A stretch of DNA of 64,000 bases from Anas platyrhynchos (taxonomy: Eukaryota > Chordata > Aves > Anseriformes > Anatidae), in contig NC_092588.1 of assembly GCF_047663525.1 (NCBI RefSeq), positions 141,630,001-141,694,000 on the forward strand, read 5' to 3'. Position 1 is the first letter of the stretch, and every line of letters begins with the position of its first letter. Positions 25,501 through 37,080 of the stretch are shown piece after piece. Made by a program: the position numbers and the translations under genes. The notes under the pieces are model-generated. The model was not told the origin of the DNA. It was given only the letters and a program-made list of their open reading frames with translations, and searched no databases.

Positions 25501-28500
25501 CAGATTTGGAACCCATGATCCAAAATAACCAGTGGTAACAGTGAAAGGTGTGAATACAGAAAGGAAGGCATGGACGGAAAGGAAGGCAGTGCCAGCCCAG
25601 GCTTCCTGGCAGAGCACAGACAAGGAGCCAAACTGCAGCCAACAGCCCTCAAGGGGCTTGCAGGGCCTCACCCGGAACCGATTTCTCTGCTTCCCCTCTT
25701 CTAAAGAATATTGGCTTTTCTCGCTGGAGCAACCATCTTCTCAGCAGCATAAATGAGAACCTCTCTAATTTGTTAGCACTCTTCTATTTTGGTTATCTAT
25801 TTAATGATGAGGGGAGAAAAAAAGTGCAGGATATTGCTCTTCTTAACAAAAAATATAATTTTAATACTTCAAAATAATCCGTCATTCAAGTTTATGTTTC
25901 CCAATCAATATTTTCTACCTTAAGGAACATGTTGCGATGTTCCTTACTTCTCTGATGCCAAACACACCAGCCATTCCCTAGTGGTACAAACACTGCTGGT
26001 TTGGGCACTGACACAGCTGGATGTGGCTGACTTCCCAGAGTAAGGTATAAAACATCAGTGAGAAATTGTGAAAGGTTATGAAATGAGGGAGCAAGCTTTT
26101 ATTTTTCCTCCACTTTCCTCTCTCTTTCAGATGGGTACAGTGCCTGACACCGTGCTTCTCTCACCGATGAGGTTTCAGATGGGACTACTGAAATAAGCAA
26201 TTACCTTATCAGAGGTTGACTCTTCTTCAGTTATCTTCTGCTCTCTCTGGTGAGTACAGACAGGGCCAACTTTTGGAAGAATTAACTGCAGTGATATATT
26301 CCTACATGAACTTTTATGTGTAAATTTCTCCCTCCAATCTAAGGAGGAAAATCAATTAAGATACCTTTCAGAATACACCTAGATATTGCATTCATTTCAG
26401 CTTTTACATGTAGACAATCAGAGTTTGTGGAAAACATTTAATAAGGGAAGGGAAGGGAAAAGAAGGCAAAGATGTTCCTAAATTGATAGTTTTACAAAAG
26501 GGAAAAAGAACCTCTATCTCTTGCTATGCTACCCTGTATTTTTTGTTTTGAGATTGTCATCTTATTTTTAACTGAAGCTGAAAATTAAAGTATTCTGAGT
26601 AGCTAGAGTCAATTACAGTCTTCATGTGTACCAAGTTTGATTATAATAGAGGATTTCAGTGCTATTTTATCTGAAGAAAATACAGATGCAAATATATACA
26701 GAGAAGTTGATTAGGCCTTTACCTTCTTCAGTCTAAAGAAATATTAAAATGGATAATTCCAATAGTTTCACTGAAATAAATGTTATTCTCACCACAGAGC
26801 AATAAGGATGACTCATGTCATAGGTACATCTCCAAGTTAAGCATTTTACTGTGTATAAACAGTGATGATCTGACAATTCCCCAGATCTGAAGCTGTTTTG
26901 CAGCTGATACCACGTACAGGTCTTTGGTTTGTTTGTTTGTTTAAGCAAATGCTGGCATTTCACATAGAAATTTAATTACAGAACACATTAGGAGTAACAT
27001 AGGATGTTCAGGAAATATAACATTAACAGGAAGCAAACAAAAAGCAGATGCTATTTTCTACTTTGTTCAACTATGAACACAAGTATGCATCAGCAAACCG
27101 AATTGAAAATTTAAATTACAGACCTTTCAAACTATTTAAATTCCCTTCTTTTAAGCGTAAACTGCTATAGTCAGACCATATCTATACAAAGTAGCATGAA
27201 ATCCTAAATGGTCTGTAGTTACCCAAGATGCAGGACAGACACTTCCTACTTTGGCTTTCTGTCCAGAAAATCACTTTCAGATATTTTGGAATTGGACCAG
27301 ATGTAACCATGAATGAATTGAACGAAACCTAAAACCTGATGACTGCTAAACATTTACGTAACCTGAAACCAAATCACTGCCCGTATTAATTTGTATTCAG
27401 TGGGTAGGGAAAGGATGCTGGGTTTAGAGTGCATGCGAAGAAAAACCGAGACAAAAATGGATGGCCGCCAAATACATAAACATGGTGTCCAGAAAATAAC
27501 AGATTGTATAGAACATCCTCTCTCTTCTTCAACAACAAATGTTGCTGAACTGATTAAAAAAAAAGAAAAACCACAAAACAACAAAACATCGCTTTGTGGG
27601 TCATAGGGTGCAACTGCAACTGAAAAAATAGTTTAGTGGTCTTTTAGTTCAAGAACTTTGTGACGCATTGTATCAACGCTGGTATTAAACTGGGAGTCAA
27701 CCACAGGAAAGACTTATGATTTTTTTAAGCTAGCTGAGCAGAATGAAGAAAATAGACCCAACATTAATCAGACATGTATAATTAACCTGTTCCCTCATTA
27801 TCACTAATGATGTTTTGGAATCAGATTATTAAAGTAAATGAAAATTAATTTTTTAGATGGATGTGCTTCAAGCAGAGAATAATGTGGAATGGCAACTGAG
27901 ACACTGGGACATGCTTGGATATATAAAAGTACAAGATTCAAATTTGACATTAGAAGAGAAAAACACCTCTTGTTCACAATACAATTACACATGTAAATTT
28001 GCTAATGACATCCATAGAGTGATTTATCATAATGTTAAAAATATGTCAGCAGGAGGAAATAAAATGAATTTCATTTTTTTTCCTTAGCTTTTGTATAATT
28101 ATGTTATTTTCTATTAGGTACGTGGATTTTAATTATCTGAATCTTCCAATGAAACAACTTTGACACAGTCTGAATTATGTGTAACTATAGCACTTCATAT
28201 TTTCCCACTAATTTCACAGTAATTCACCTGTTAGATTCTTTTGTTGGTGCTGCTGAAGGCTGAAGGCTGATCATAGTACAAGGCAAACTGGACTGAGCCT
28301 TTTTAAGAGAGGAAAAAATTAAATAACCTCATGGATCTCCTGGATTAAGCCTAAGCATGTCTGCCTACCCAAAGTGACAATAGGACTAACTTCAGGGAAA
28401 ACAGACAGACTCACATAAAAGGAAACTTTTTCCAGTAGCTGTGTGGGTGTGCTTTCTTCTCTAAAACAGAAGAAAGTTATTCTGTGAAGAAAAGCTTTTC

Positions 28501-28860
28501 AACAGAAATCTTTAAAAATATAGGTTAAAAGAGCAAAGAAGAAAGGGCTAAAACATAAGCAACCACAACAGTTGTGTGATCTTACTTCATGTCATTAACA
28601 TCATGGATTTTATCCAAATAAAAATAGTTCATGAGTCACAGGACACATATACCAGGTATGTTTAGATTACCGGTTAAATGCATACTCTTGAAAAGCTTTT
28701 AAGGGATATGCAAAATATGCTAAAGCGGGAAAATAAACTACTGCACACCGTAACAAGTGTTCTTATGGTTTCTTTATTAGTTTAAAGGAAACTGAAGCTA
28801 ATAACAACATGTCTCTTACAGCTCAGAGCAAACTATTGGTATACAGCTACTTTGCATTTG

Positions 28861-28886
28861 CAATGACTTCCCTGAGGAAGTCATTG
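28861..28886. other. Perfect 11-bp stem, 4-nt loop hairpin
   Basis: CAATGACTTCC is followed by CTGA and then by its exact reverse complement. The next flanking bases do not pair. It lies just beyond the first candidate poly-A site of PRTFDC1 and before a second AATAAA (minus strand, 28,772-28,777), so it would sit in a longer form of the 3' UTR. The stem is far too short for a typical microRNA precursor. Confidence 0.85.
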
Positions 28887-29010
28887 AGAACAGTTGCGTA
28901 TGGTACAGAACTAAACTCTTCAAACTTAATACAGCATGACAGAAGGGATCTCTAGTCTCCAGCATCCACAGGTAAACTTGCTTCCTGGATTTTCCTATAC
29001 ATTTTTTCCC

Positions 29011-29016
29011 TTTATT
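29011..29016 (-). terminator. PRTFDC1: Candidate polyadenylation signal for PRTFDC1
   Basis: TTTATT on the plus strand gives AATAAA on the minus strand, about 970 bases after the PRTFDC1 stop codon. A second AATAAA lies further on at 28,772-28,777, and an ATTAAA lies nearer at about 29,157-29,162. Which is used cannot be told from sequence. Confidence 0.35.
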
Positions 29017-29988
29017 TTATACTAGTCTTCAGTTCAGTGTCATCAGTTCTATTTTCCTAAAGAAGACAAATGGCTACAGAAAATCTCAGACAGGCTGTGA
29101 AAATCAAACAATAACTGAATAATTGTTTAACATGAAGCTTTTGTGCTTAATGAACTTTAATTAAAAAAAATATACTCAGAACACTATGCTAGTTTTTGGA
29201 CCAACTCATGTCCTACAGAAGTCAAAGGGCACTGCTCAGAAATGGAAGCCTTCCTAGCATTGTTTCCTCTTGATTAAAATTCAACATGTTAAACACAGCT
29301 GATTAGATCTATGCCCACATCACATACCAGAAGCAAGATATCTTCCAAGTTCAGATCAACAGTGTCTTGCAGAGGTCCATTGTGCACCACTACTCCAGTT
29401 CAGTGCATTCTGAGAGTTACAAATTCTGTTTGGAAGGGGCAATAATGGACTGCCAGAAGTCATACAGCAAACAGCTTCAGCTGAAACTTTTGAATTGTGC
29501 AATTAAATAAAAATAACATTTTCAGTTTGGCAGCAGAGTATGTGACCAAGACTAAAGGGATGCTGAAGTTCCTAAAATTCTGCCTAACACAAGAATCTAA
29601 CACAAAATGGCCCTTCTGAAAAATCTTATGCGACACATAAGAACCCATGATGTGAAGTACCTTAATTGTAACGGGTAGCATGATGGGCTGAATGAAGAAA
29701 ACACATTCACGATGAGAGTTGAGACAGACAAATTAATAGTCAAAAGGCATCTTATACTGCAATTTTAGTACTTAAAAAGTGTAATAACTTTAAAAGCCCT
29801 CTACTTCACATTTTAGAAGCTCCCACTTCTGTATATGTTAATCGGTATCTCTAGAGTAAACCCCTCATTACACTGAGTTGACAGAAACACAAGTCGGTTG
29901 AACTGCTCTTCTGGGAGATGCTTGAAAGCGTGCAGTCAAATTTCTGCTCCACTGAGCTTACAAATCTTCAGGTGAGGATGTTACTGCT
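29017..29988 (-). other. PRTFDC1: Probable PRTFDC1 3' untranslated region
   Basis: This is non-coding, AT-rich sequence running from the stop codon in the last coding exon to the first full AATAAA signal on the minus strand. The extent is inferred only from that signal. No conserved element was recognised by eye. Confidence 0.4.
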
Positions 29989-30036
29989 TCAGACTCTGTA
30001 TTTTGCTTTGCCGTGATCGTTGATAACACATATGTG
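29989..30036 (-). CDS. PRTFDC1: PRTFDC1 exon 9 (coding part), C-terminus and stop
   Basis: The last coding exon of phosphoribosyltransferase domain-containing protein 1. A T-rich tract plus CAG acceptor (minus strand) precedes CAC, and sixteen codons follow in phase 0: HICVINDHGKAKYRV and TGA at 29,991-29,989. This is the C-terminal beta-strand and tail that closes the HPRT-family fold, ending in the KY[KR][AV] tail seen in HPRT1 (KYKA) and PRTFDC1 (KYRV). The VINDHG wording favours PRTFDC1 over HPRT1, which has an ISETG-type sequence here. Intron 8, separating it from exon 8, is 595 bp. Confidence 0.95.
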   Translation of the reverse strand, partial: HICVINDHGKAKYRV

Positions 30037-30556
30037 CTGAAAAAAAATACAATACAGATTGCAACAGCATAGTTGATTACATCATTAATTAATAATGAAT
30101 TGTGCAGAAATAATTCTGCTTGTCCAATCCGGTAACCTTGCCATTACTCCTCCCTCTCCAGAGACCTGAAATTGAATCTGATCTCACTTTCTAGCTGCAG
30201 TGAGTTCTTCCACTTGCAATTCCCAGCTTTCTGCTCCACCCCCGGGAGGATCACATGAAGCAATGGCAAGGCTGGCAATGCTTGCACCTTTTTTCCATCA
30301 TCATCTCCCTGAGAAAAGGGGCAGGCAACACAGCACTAAAATGCCCCAGTTGTCTGAACTGTAGCTGTATTTCACTTTTTCTGCTGTCACTGCATTTACT
30401 GGGAGTTGTGGAACCGTGAAGTCCCAGGCTCACTGAAGATGGAAGCATGAGAGAAGTGACAACTTCTGCTCTTCGTGGGTGAGAGATGGGAATGAAGCTC
30501 CCACAGTGCTAAGCAGTGACTCCTCTGGATTATTTGAGATTTTACAAGGAGTTCTA

Positions 30557-30772
<216 letters not shown>

Positions 30773-32693
30773 TTAACCTGTTGGTCCTCTGACCAGAAAA
30801 CTACATATATGTGTAGCCAGTTCACGTTATGTTATTTCTGACTTAGAAACCAGAGTCAGCAGGTAGCAGAATCCACAGTTCCAGCTCACAGACTATTTGT
30901 GACAGGCATGTGAACAGTCAGTGGAGAGTAGGAGATGTGTTTACAACAATCAGTGGCACAACAGACATGTTGTGGAAGGAAGCCAAAATCAGACCCGAAA
31001 AGTTCTGCCTAGGTTGGGCAGCTCTGTTCATTTATGCATGTGATGACAACTGTCCATTGAGAATGAAAAAAGGTATTATCTAAATTCAGAAGTTACTTAC
31101 AAACTTATGAAGAGGTTTATACACTTTCTTCTGAGAGTAGGCAAAGCTATTATGCATATTATCCTACCAAAATGTGTCAAATGCTTCTTAAATTAAAGCC
31201 CCAGTCTCATGAAGACTCATGCACACGCTTAACAAAGTAAATGCATGCAGCGTAGCTGAATCATGCAACTCACACTTCAAGCTAATCATAGCCATGTATC
31301 TTTATGAGCGTGAAGTTTTGTGCAGTATCAGCACTATATAAAATGAGTTAGACCCATTCCAAGTTGTTCATTATGTAACTAGAGAAAAACACAACCGTGT
31401 GGACACCAAAATTTTTGCATAACGTTTTTTACAGCATTAAAAATTTACAACTGCTCAAGAGAGGATTTTTATTTGCTTGTTAAAAATGATGGGTAACAGG
31501 CACTTTGAATCACACATTTGGGCAGGTGAGGAAATGACATAGCCCTGTTAGTGATTTAAAGGGTGACCTCTGTTATTTCATAAAATCCATCACAAATAAA
31601 CAAGAAAGTGGTTAAAATCTGTTTCATTTTACAAAGTATTACATTAAAATATTAAGCTGTCCTTCATGGAGTCATTTTATTGTATTTTTTATATGTCTAG
31701 TGAATCCAGTAAAATGGATACTTTAATTTACTGGATTAAATTCTAAATGTAAAAAAAAAATGCTGTATAAAAAATTGCACAACCAAATGTCTGAGTCATA
31801 GTTCAGAATATTGGGCTAAAACTGCAGGGCCATGCTCAACCTTGATTAACTTCTGGTTCGTGAAGTTTCCCTCTCTCCCACACCCCTAATCTAGCCCCTT
31901 GATGCTACCTCCTGGTACCCTCCTCCCCACCTCAGCTGTGACCAGAGCCTTCTTCAGCAGCAAATCCTGGTTGATCTCTTCTAGGTGGGCCTATTTTTTC
32001 AGTATTCAGCCACATATCTATTATTACATCATTTATTCTAATGAATCTAAAATGGTAATAGCTTGGTATAGCTCCATTTAGGTCTTCATCTAAGCCCAAT
32101 ACAAGTACCAGTACTTCAGAGAGAAGTGGTGCTGGTATGAGACAAACGGAGCAGCAGGAGGAAGCTTGAAAAGCCCATTTTATTTTTTGCTTTTGGCAGG
32201 GAGGGATTTGATCATATAAATGTTTACCCTTTAAACGATGGTGCTTCTTAAAAATAATTTTAAAAATTACATTATTCTATTATAAAAATATAAAACTTGT
32301 GAGTAATTAGTTCACAGTGAAAAAAGCCTTTGTATCCAGGTGGAGTCCTGCAGCTCCTCTAACGAGACGTAGTAAGGAAGGAAAAGGAAGAAAAGGACTT
32401 TTTCTTCCATGTATTTTGGCAGAGACAGAAGATAAAGCACCCACCTTTCATAGATAACATTTAACCCTTCCATAACTTCCTCATAGAATTAGTGCTCTGC
32501 AGAAAACATCAGACTATTGAGGAGGCTAGGCTTAAACCACAATTGTATGAATCCTTCCATTGCAACCCATCTCCCCCTGACAACTGATATTTTACAATGC
32601 TTCTAGGAGGCTGCAGGATGATACGAAGGGCAAGTGACAGAATAATGGTAACTTCTTGTACGGTGATGTAAAGATTTTCACAACAACACTTAC

Positions 32694-32740
32694 AGTCTGG
32701 TCTGTACCCATCAGGCCGAGATGTTCTTTTCACCAACAAA
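32694..32740 (-). CDS. PRTFDC1: PRTFDC1 exon 7
   Basis: A 47-base exon, the same length as HPRT1 exon 7, with acceptor TTAATTACAG and donor GTAAGT. With its shared first and last codons it reads (S)LLVKRTSRPDGYRPD(Y). The VKRT lysine corresponds to HPRT Lys165, which contacts the 6-oxo group of the purine. The RTSR..GYRPDY wording matches PRTFDC1 rather than HPRT1 (RTPRSVGYKPDF). Intron 7 is 1,985 bp. Confidence 0.96.
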
Positions 32741-33155
32741 CTGTAATTAAGAACAAAATTTAAAAAAAAATCCAAATATTCATCTGAATTACACACGTAA
32801 AAACCAAGCCCCTTCATCGAAAAGCTCCTGAGCCATACGAACCACTGCTCTTTTTCTGTTTCTCCTTCGACAGTATCCTAATGGCAGGGAAAAAAACTGG
32901 GTGTGTTTCCCTTCAAAATCTATCAGTGCCAGCCTTGAAATGGCTGAAGGGGTCATTGCCACTGCAGAACAATACAGAAGCATTTCCTTTCCTTTCCTCC
33001 ACCCTCTTCTTAGTGACTCAGGCAGCTTCTCTGCAGAGCTCCCCATGCGATGCTGCAGCACAGAATTAAAACGGGAACGTGGAATGGGAATCTCCGCTGG
33101 GAAATACATTGGGCCAGAGCAATTAATTACAAAATTTTGTGATCGTTTTACTCAC

Positions 33156-33238
33156 CTCGCCACTTTAATCATTTTTGGCTTGTATTTTTCTATATTATTA
33201 AGCAGAACCTTCATAGTTCTCCCAGTTCCAACAATATC
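33156..33238 (-). CDS. PRTFDC1: PRTFDC1 exon 6, PRPP-binding loop with Asp-to-Gly change
   Basis: An 83-base exon, as in HPRT1 exon 6, with acceptor TTTTGTAAG and donor GTGAGT. It opens with DIVGTGRTMKVLLNNIEKYK and continues PKMIKVAS. Together with VE from exon 5 this is the PRPP signature loop (HPRT: VEDIIDTGKT). The residue matching HPRT Asp137, the proposed catalytic base, is Gly here (GGA codon). The acidic Glu-Asp pair that binds the ribose hydroxyls and the TGRT phosphate loop are kept. Human PRTFDC1 carries the same Gly and is known as a very weak purine phosphoribosyltransferase, so low or no HPRT activity is expected here too. Intron 6 is only 415 bp. Confidence 0.97.
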
Positions 33239-34663
33239 CTTACAAAACATTAAAAACACAACAAGTTAAAAACAAAGGAAAGCTGAAACAAGGAAATTTG
33301 AACAATTACTGGGAAGTTGCATATTCTTATTTTGTGGAAATGATATATTTCTCCTAGTATATTGTGAGCCACATCCAAAAAGGGGTGTAAAGAGTGTGAG
33401 ACTCTTTGAAGCAAGCACCTTGTACTCATAAAATAAAGACATAAAGGACTGTCCACTTCCTCTTGAAAACAGCTGTTTCTAGTATTTGGGATACTGCAAG
33501 GGATGGGGGATGACTTTACTGGGCACTGAAAGTATGCAGGGATCAGACTTTTCATATTTTATCCTCAAGACTATGGTACGTGAACATCTCTCCATCCCAG
33601 GACTAAATCTGCCCTATTTGTTTTTTTCTTAGACCAGTACAAATGAGTATTATCCAGATCTCATTTGGAGATCTCTCGTACATACCTGGCTACACAACTG
33701 AACACCACTGGAGAGCAGCTGTTGATCCTGAGCTTTACGGCTGTGTATTTTTCATTAGCAAAACCTTGCCTCTGCTCCTCAGCTACCTATGAGCATTAAC
33801 AGAATTTGCTGCAGACATTTTTCACTTCTGTTACAGCAGTGATCATTAATGAATACGGAGCTCCCACCAGTTACTCAGGTCACAGTCATTTCTATGCCTG
33901 ATGACTTTTTTCTCCTCCTTTTCCATGAAAAGACATTCCAGCAGCTGTGCATTTCCTTCATCATGCCACCTAGCCTCCTTCTCACACAAGCAGACTGGGC
34001 CTGAAATGCCAGCCAGATCCTGACGTGCTCTCTAAACATCCTGGTTGCTTTCCTGACATTTTAAAACAGAATCACCTACATTATTAATTAAGGAAGATTT
34101 TGCAGCACCGGTGAGGTGACACACATTCTTCTTCTCTACAACTGAACATCGCAGATTTACATCAGCAACATCTCTGTGATGGACCTCCCCAGGGGACGCT
34201 CCAGGGTGCAGTGCTAATGAGCAGGAGTCATGGGGACTTGAGAGAGTGACTGACGTTCTCATCCAGCATGGGAACAACCCTGAAGTTGTAAAGCATGTGT
34301 AGGGCTACGCTGCCATTTCACAGTCACGCTATAAGGAAGTTTATGGCATCAGTGCAGTTGATTCACTGTCCTCCAAGGAACAGAACGACTTGCAGAACAG
34401 GAGCTCACAAAGCCATAAAAATACCACACCAAGTGACGCAGAAAGTGACTGCTGGGTATCACAAGCAGAGTACAAATTAGAGTGCCAGCAGTGTAGTTTG
34501 ATCCCTTGTGCAATTGCAAAAAGGCTGAGATGTTATTAAGCAAATCAACCCTTCCTCTTCACCACCTCCCAGCCAAAGAAGTCTAAACACAGTTGTGTTT
34601 TACCTAGACTTTACTATGTGACTTTCTCCAAGTACAATATGACAGAAGAAACACCCAACTTAC

Positions 34664-34681
34664 CTCTACAATTAAAACATT
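34664..34681 (-). CDS. PRTFDC1: PRTFDC1 exon 5, 18-base microexon
   Basis: Six in-phase codons, NVLIVE, are flanked by a TTTCTTTTCTTGCAG acceptor and a GTAAGT donor. HPRT1 exon 5 is likewise 18 bases with the same residues, so this is an ancient family exon and not a splice error. The final Glu is the first residue of the acidic pair in the PRPP loop, completed by exon 6. It sits between intron 5 (1,425 bp) and intron 4 (14,265 bp). Skipping would keep the frame but remove a core beta-strand. Confidence 0.95.
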
Positions 34682-35527
34682 CTGCAAGAAAAGAAAAAAA
34701 AAAAAAGAAAAACTGTTACACAATGTTCACAAACTAAAAGAAACAAATGTTTGAAAAAGTGAAATGAAGATAGGTCCATGTGCATATGTACAACAGGGCA
34801 CAACACAAGGAGCCTTCCTGTTTCATTTCTGTGCCCTGAATAAGAGCCAGCCACAAATAGCCGGCAGTCAGGGCCTATGACTTTATTCAGCTCTGTCTAG
34901 ATTACCTGCCTTGTGCAAGAATGGATGTAGCTTGGGAAAATACAACTAGATGTAGGAAATCCAAATGGGATGAACTGCACTTCATACCAGTGTGTCCAGT
35001 GGTGTACTACAGTGTACCCAATAGCTTACTAAAATACTATTTCCCAACTTTAATATGAAACTACAGCAATGATATTCTCACTCTGAAATAAATGTTCTTC
35101 CTCTCCCCCCCACCAGCAGCCTCACGGTAAAGGATTACATGGCGAGCTGTACCACCCATTCTCAGACCGTGACACAATAGCAAAAAGGAAGTTTTTTCAC
35201 ATATATCTCTGTATACACCTTACACGTGTGTGTACATTACGCAGATAGTTTCATGTCTATGCAGTATTCACCCAGCTGGCTTTATACTCCACTTCCCTTT
35301 CTATCAAGCTCGTTGGCTTTGCCACCTACACAAAATGGAGGCTGTCTAAATTTCTTTTCAACCACACAGTCCTAAAGCTGAGAGTTCGGAGAAAGACTCA
35401 AACACCGTGGAAAAGGAGTGTGTGAAGGGGGAATGCTTATAAACAGCACAGCTTTGGCAGTTTCATTCACTGGTCACAATTTTTTTTTTGTTAATCTGCA
35501 AACTGGAACTGATTAATACACATCACC

Positions 35528-35570
35528 TATATATATACATATATATGTCTATCTATACACACACACACGT
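35528..35570. repeat. TA/CA dinucleotide-rich microsatellite
   Basis: Alternating TA units with an ATATATGTCTATCTATA middle pass into about six CA units. It is an imperfect compound dinucleotide repeat inside intron 4. Confidence 0.85.
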
Positions 35571-36639
35571 ATTCAGATTGCAGTCCCTCCTAACAATCAC
35601 AGTGCTTGGCAGGGAGACGTGGCATGCTTCATGCACACAGCCATAGATATGCAGACTATGTTACCACACACCATATAATCCCCTGGATGCTTCTGAAATG
35701 GCAAAACACTTGGTCAAGTTGTGGAGGGAGCTCCCCGTAGCAGTTCAGCCGATGTCAGCAGTGGAGCTATCACTCAAGAAAGCCACTAATTTAGACTGAG
35801 CTCTGATGGAATGTGTGTTAATCCTGGAGGGTGGCTCCTTTTTGGTGTTTTCATAACAGGTTTCGCTGGTGGTTATCCTGCTCGGCACTCCTGACTTTCA
35901 ACCTCCCAGCAGCTGACAAAAACAACTCTGGATCTGAAAGACCTAAACCTGCGGAGCTAAAAAGTCAAAGACCTCCTAACAACGAGAGCCCAAAGATGTC
36001 CTGCCTCTAGAAACATCTTCCTTCAAGAAAGAATGGAAGTAAGTCAATCCCCTAGATAAAATGAAGAGATCATGCTCAGGAGAAGCTTATGGCAGGCTTA
36101 CAGGGACATGCATTCTTAAAGGAAGCCACTTGGATATGAAAGAGTTTGGCTCTCAGGAGAAAAACCCTTTCCAAAGCCTAGCCCAGGACACCTGGATCTG
36201 AGGCAGATCACTCCTTTCAGTCAGTGGACACCTGAAGATGATTTGCAGGTCTAATGGTTAAACCATCTCCATACATGCAAGTGTCATATTGGTATCTATG
36301 TATGTATGATACACAGAGAGCAGAAGAGTGGACAGGTATGCAGAGAGGTGTAGGAAAGAGCCTCAGCAGAACTGAAGCTGGAAACGAGCTCCTTCAGTAC
36401 CAGCAAACAGACCACAATGACTGCAGCTGGCATCTGGTGGGAGAGGCTGACCCGATAACACGGCCTGGCACCCTGACTCACTCTGCCAGCTCGGTGCACC
36501 TCCTGCTGCTCCTCATGCTGTTTACAAGAACAAACATATCAGATATATTTTCCCAGAGGAAAAGCAAACATCTGGTGACAAGACCCATCCAGCAAGTACA
36601 GCATAAGATGCACCAAAACTGGCACGGCAGGGGCTGCAG

Positions 36640-37080
36640 CGGCCTGCATAAGTGAGGGGTAGGCAGCAAGGCAGGGGCCCCACCAGCCAGGACCCAGCCC
36701 CAAGACAGCACCCGATCCAACAGAGATCATAGATGATCAGGCATGTCATGGTGAAGAGGCAGGTCCGAGGGAAAGCTGGGCTGTCAGTCCACAGGTTGGG
36801 ATCAGGCCCAGTGAGAGTAACCAGGGTTAAACACAGCCCGCTGATACCAGACCTGTCTGCAGTGGTGCAACAGGTCCAAGGTTGAGCTGGGAAGCCAGTC
36901 AGTCAGTCTGTGAGTCAGCCTGGTCCATAACGAGGCACAGGCGTGGCTGGAGCTGCCCCGAACATCAGAACTCAGCACAGGTCAGGCACTGAAAGCCTGG
37001 GGCTGAGCTGAACTGGAGCTCCTGTGTCCACAGGTGTGGGAAGGGGCCCTCAGTGAGATGGGTCAGGACCATTAAAGTTT
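36640..37080. repeat. G+C-richer, internally repetitive patch, unidentified
   Basis: A stretch inside AT-rich intron 4 is clearly richer in G+C, with many degenerate copies of CAGGTC, GGTCAGG, GAGCTGGG and CAGTCAGT-like words. It ends near GGTCAGGACCATTAAAGTTT, where composition returns to AT-rich. It resembles the degenerate CAGG-word tracts seen in bird genomes or a decayed LTR, but I see no terminal repeats, target-site duplication or open frame, so identity is open. Confidence 0.35.

Larger units (their letters stand above)
20876..29010. other. Intergenic DNA downstream of PRTFDC1
   Basis: No coding gene is supported. The sequence is AT-rich, with simple repeats (listed separately where notable), A-runs near 24,895-24,907, a GTTT run near 26,927-26,942 and a perfect short hairpin at 28,861-28,886. 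The right end is close to, and may overlap, the 3' end of the PRTFDC1 transcript. Confidence 0.5.

Noticed and set aside
32901..33269. Plus-strand frame antisense to PRTFDC1 exon 6
   Set aside because: It overlaps a firmly identified exon on the opposite strand and has no splice or domain support.
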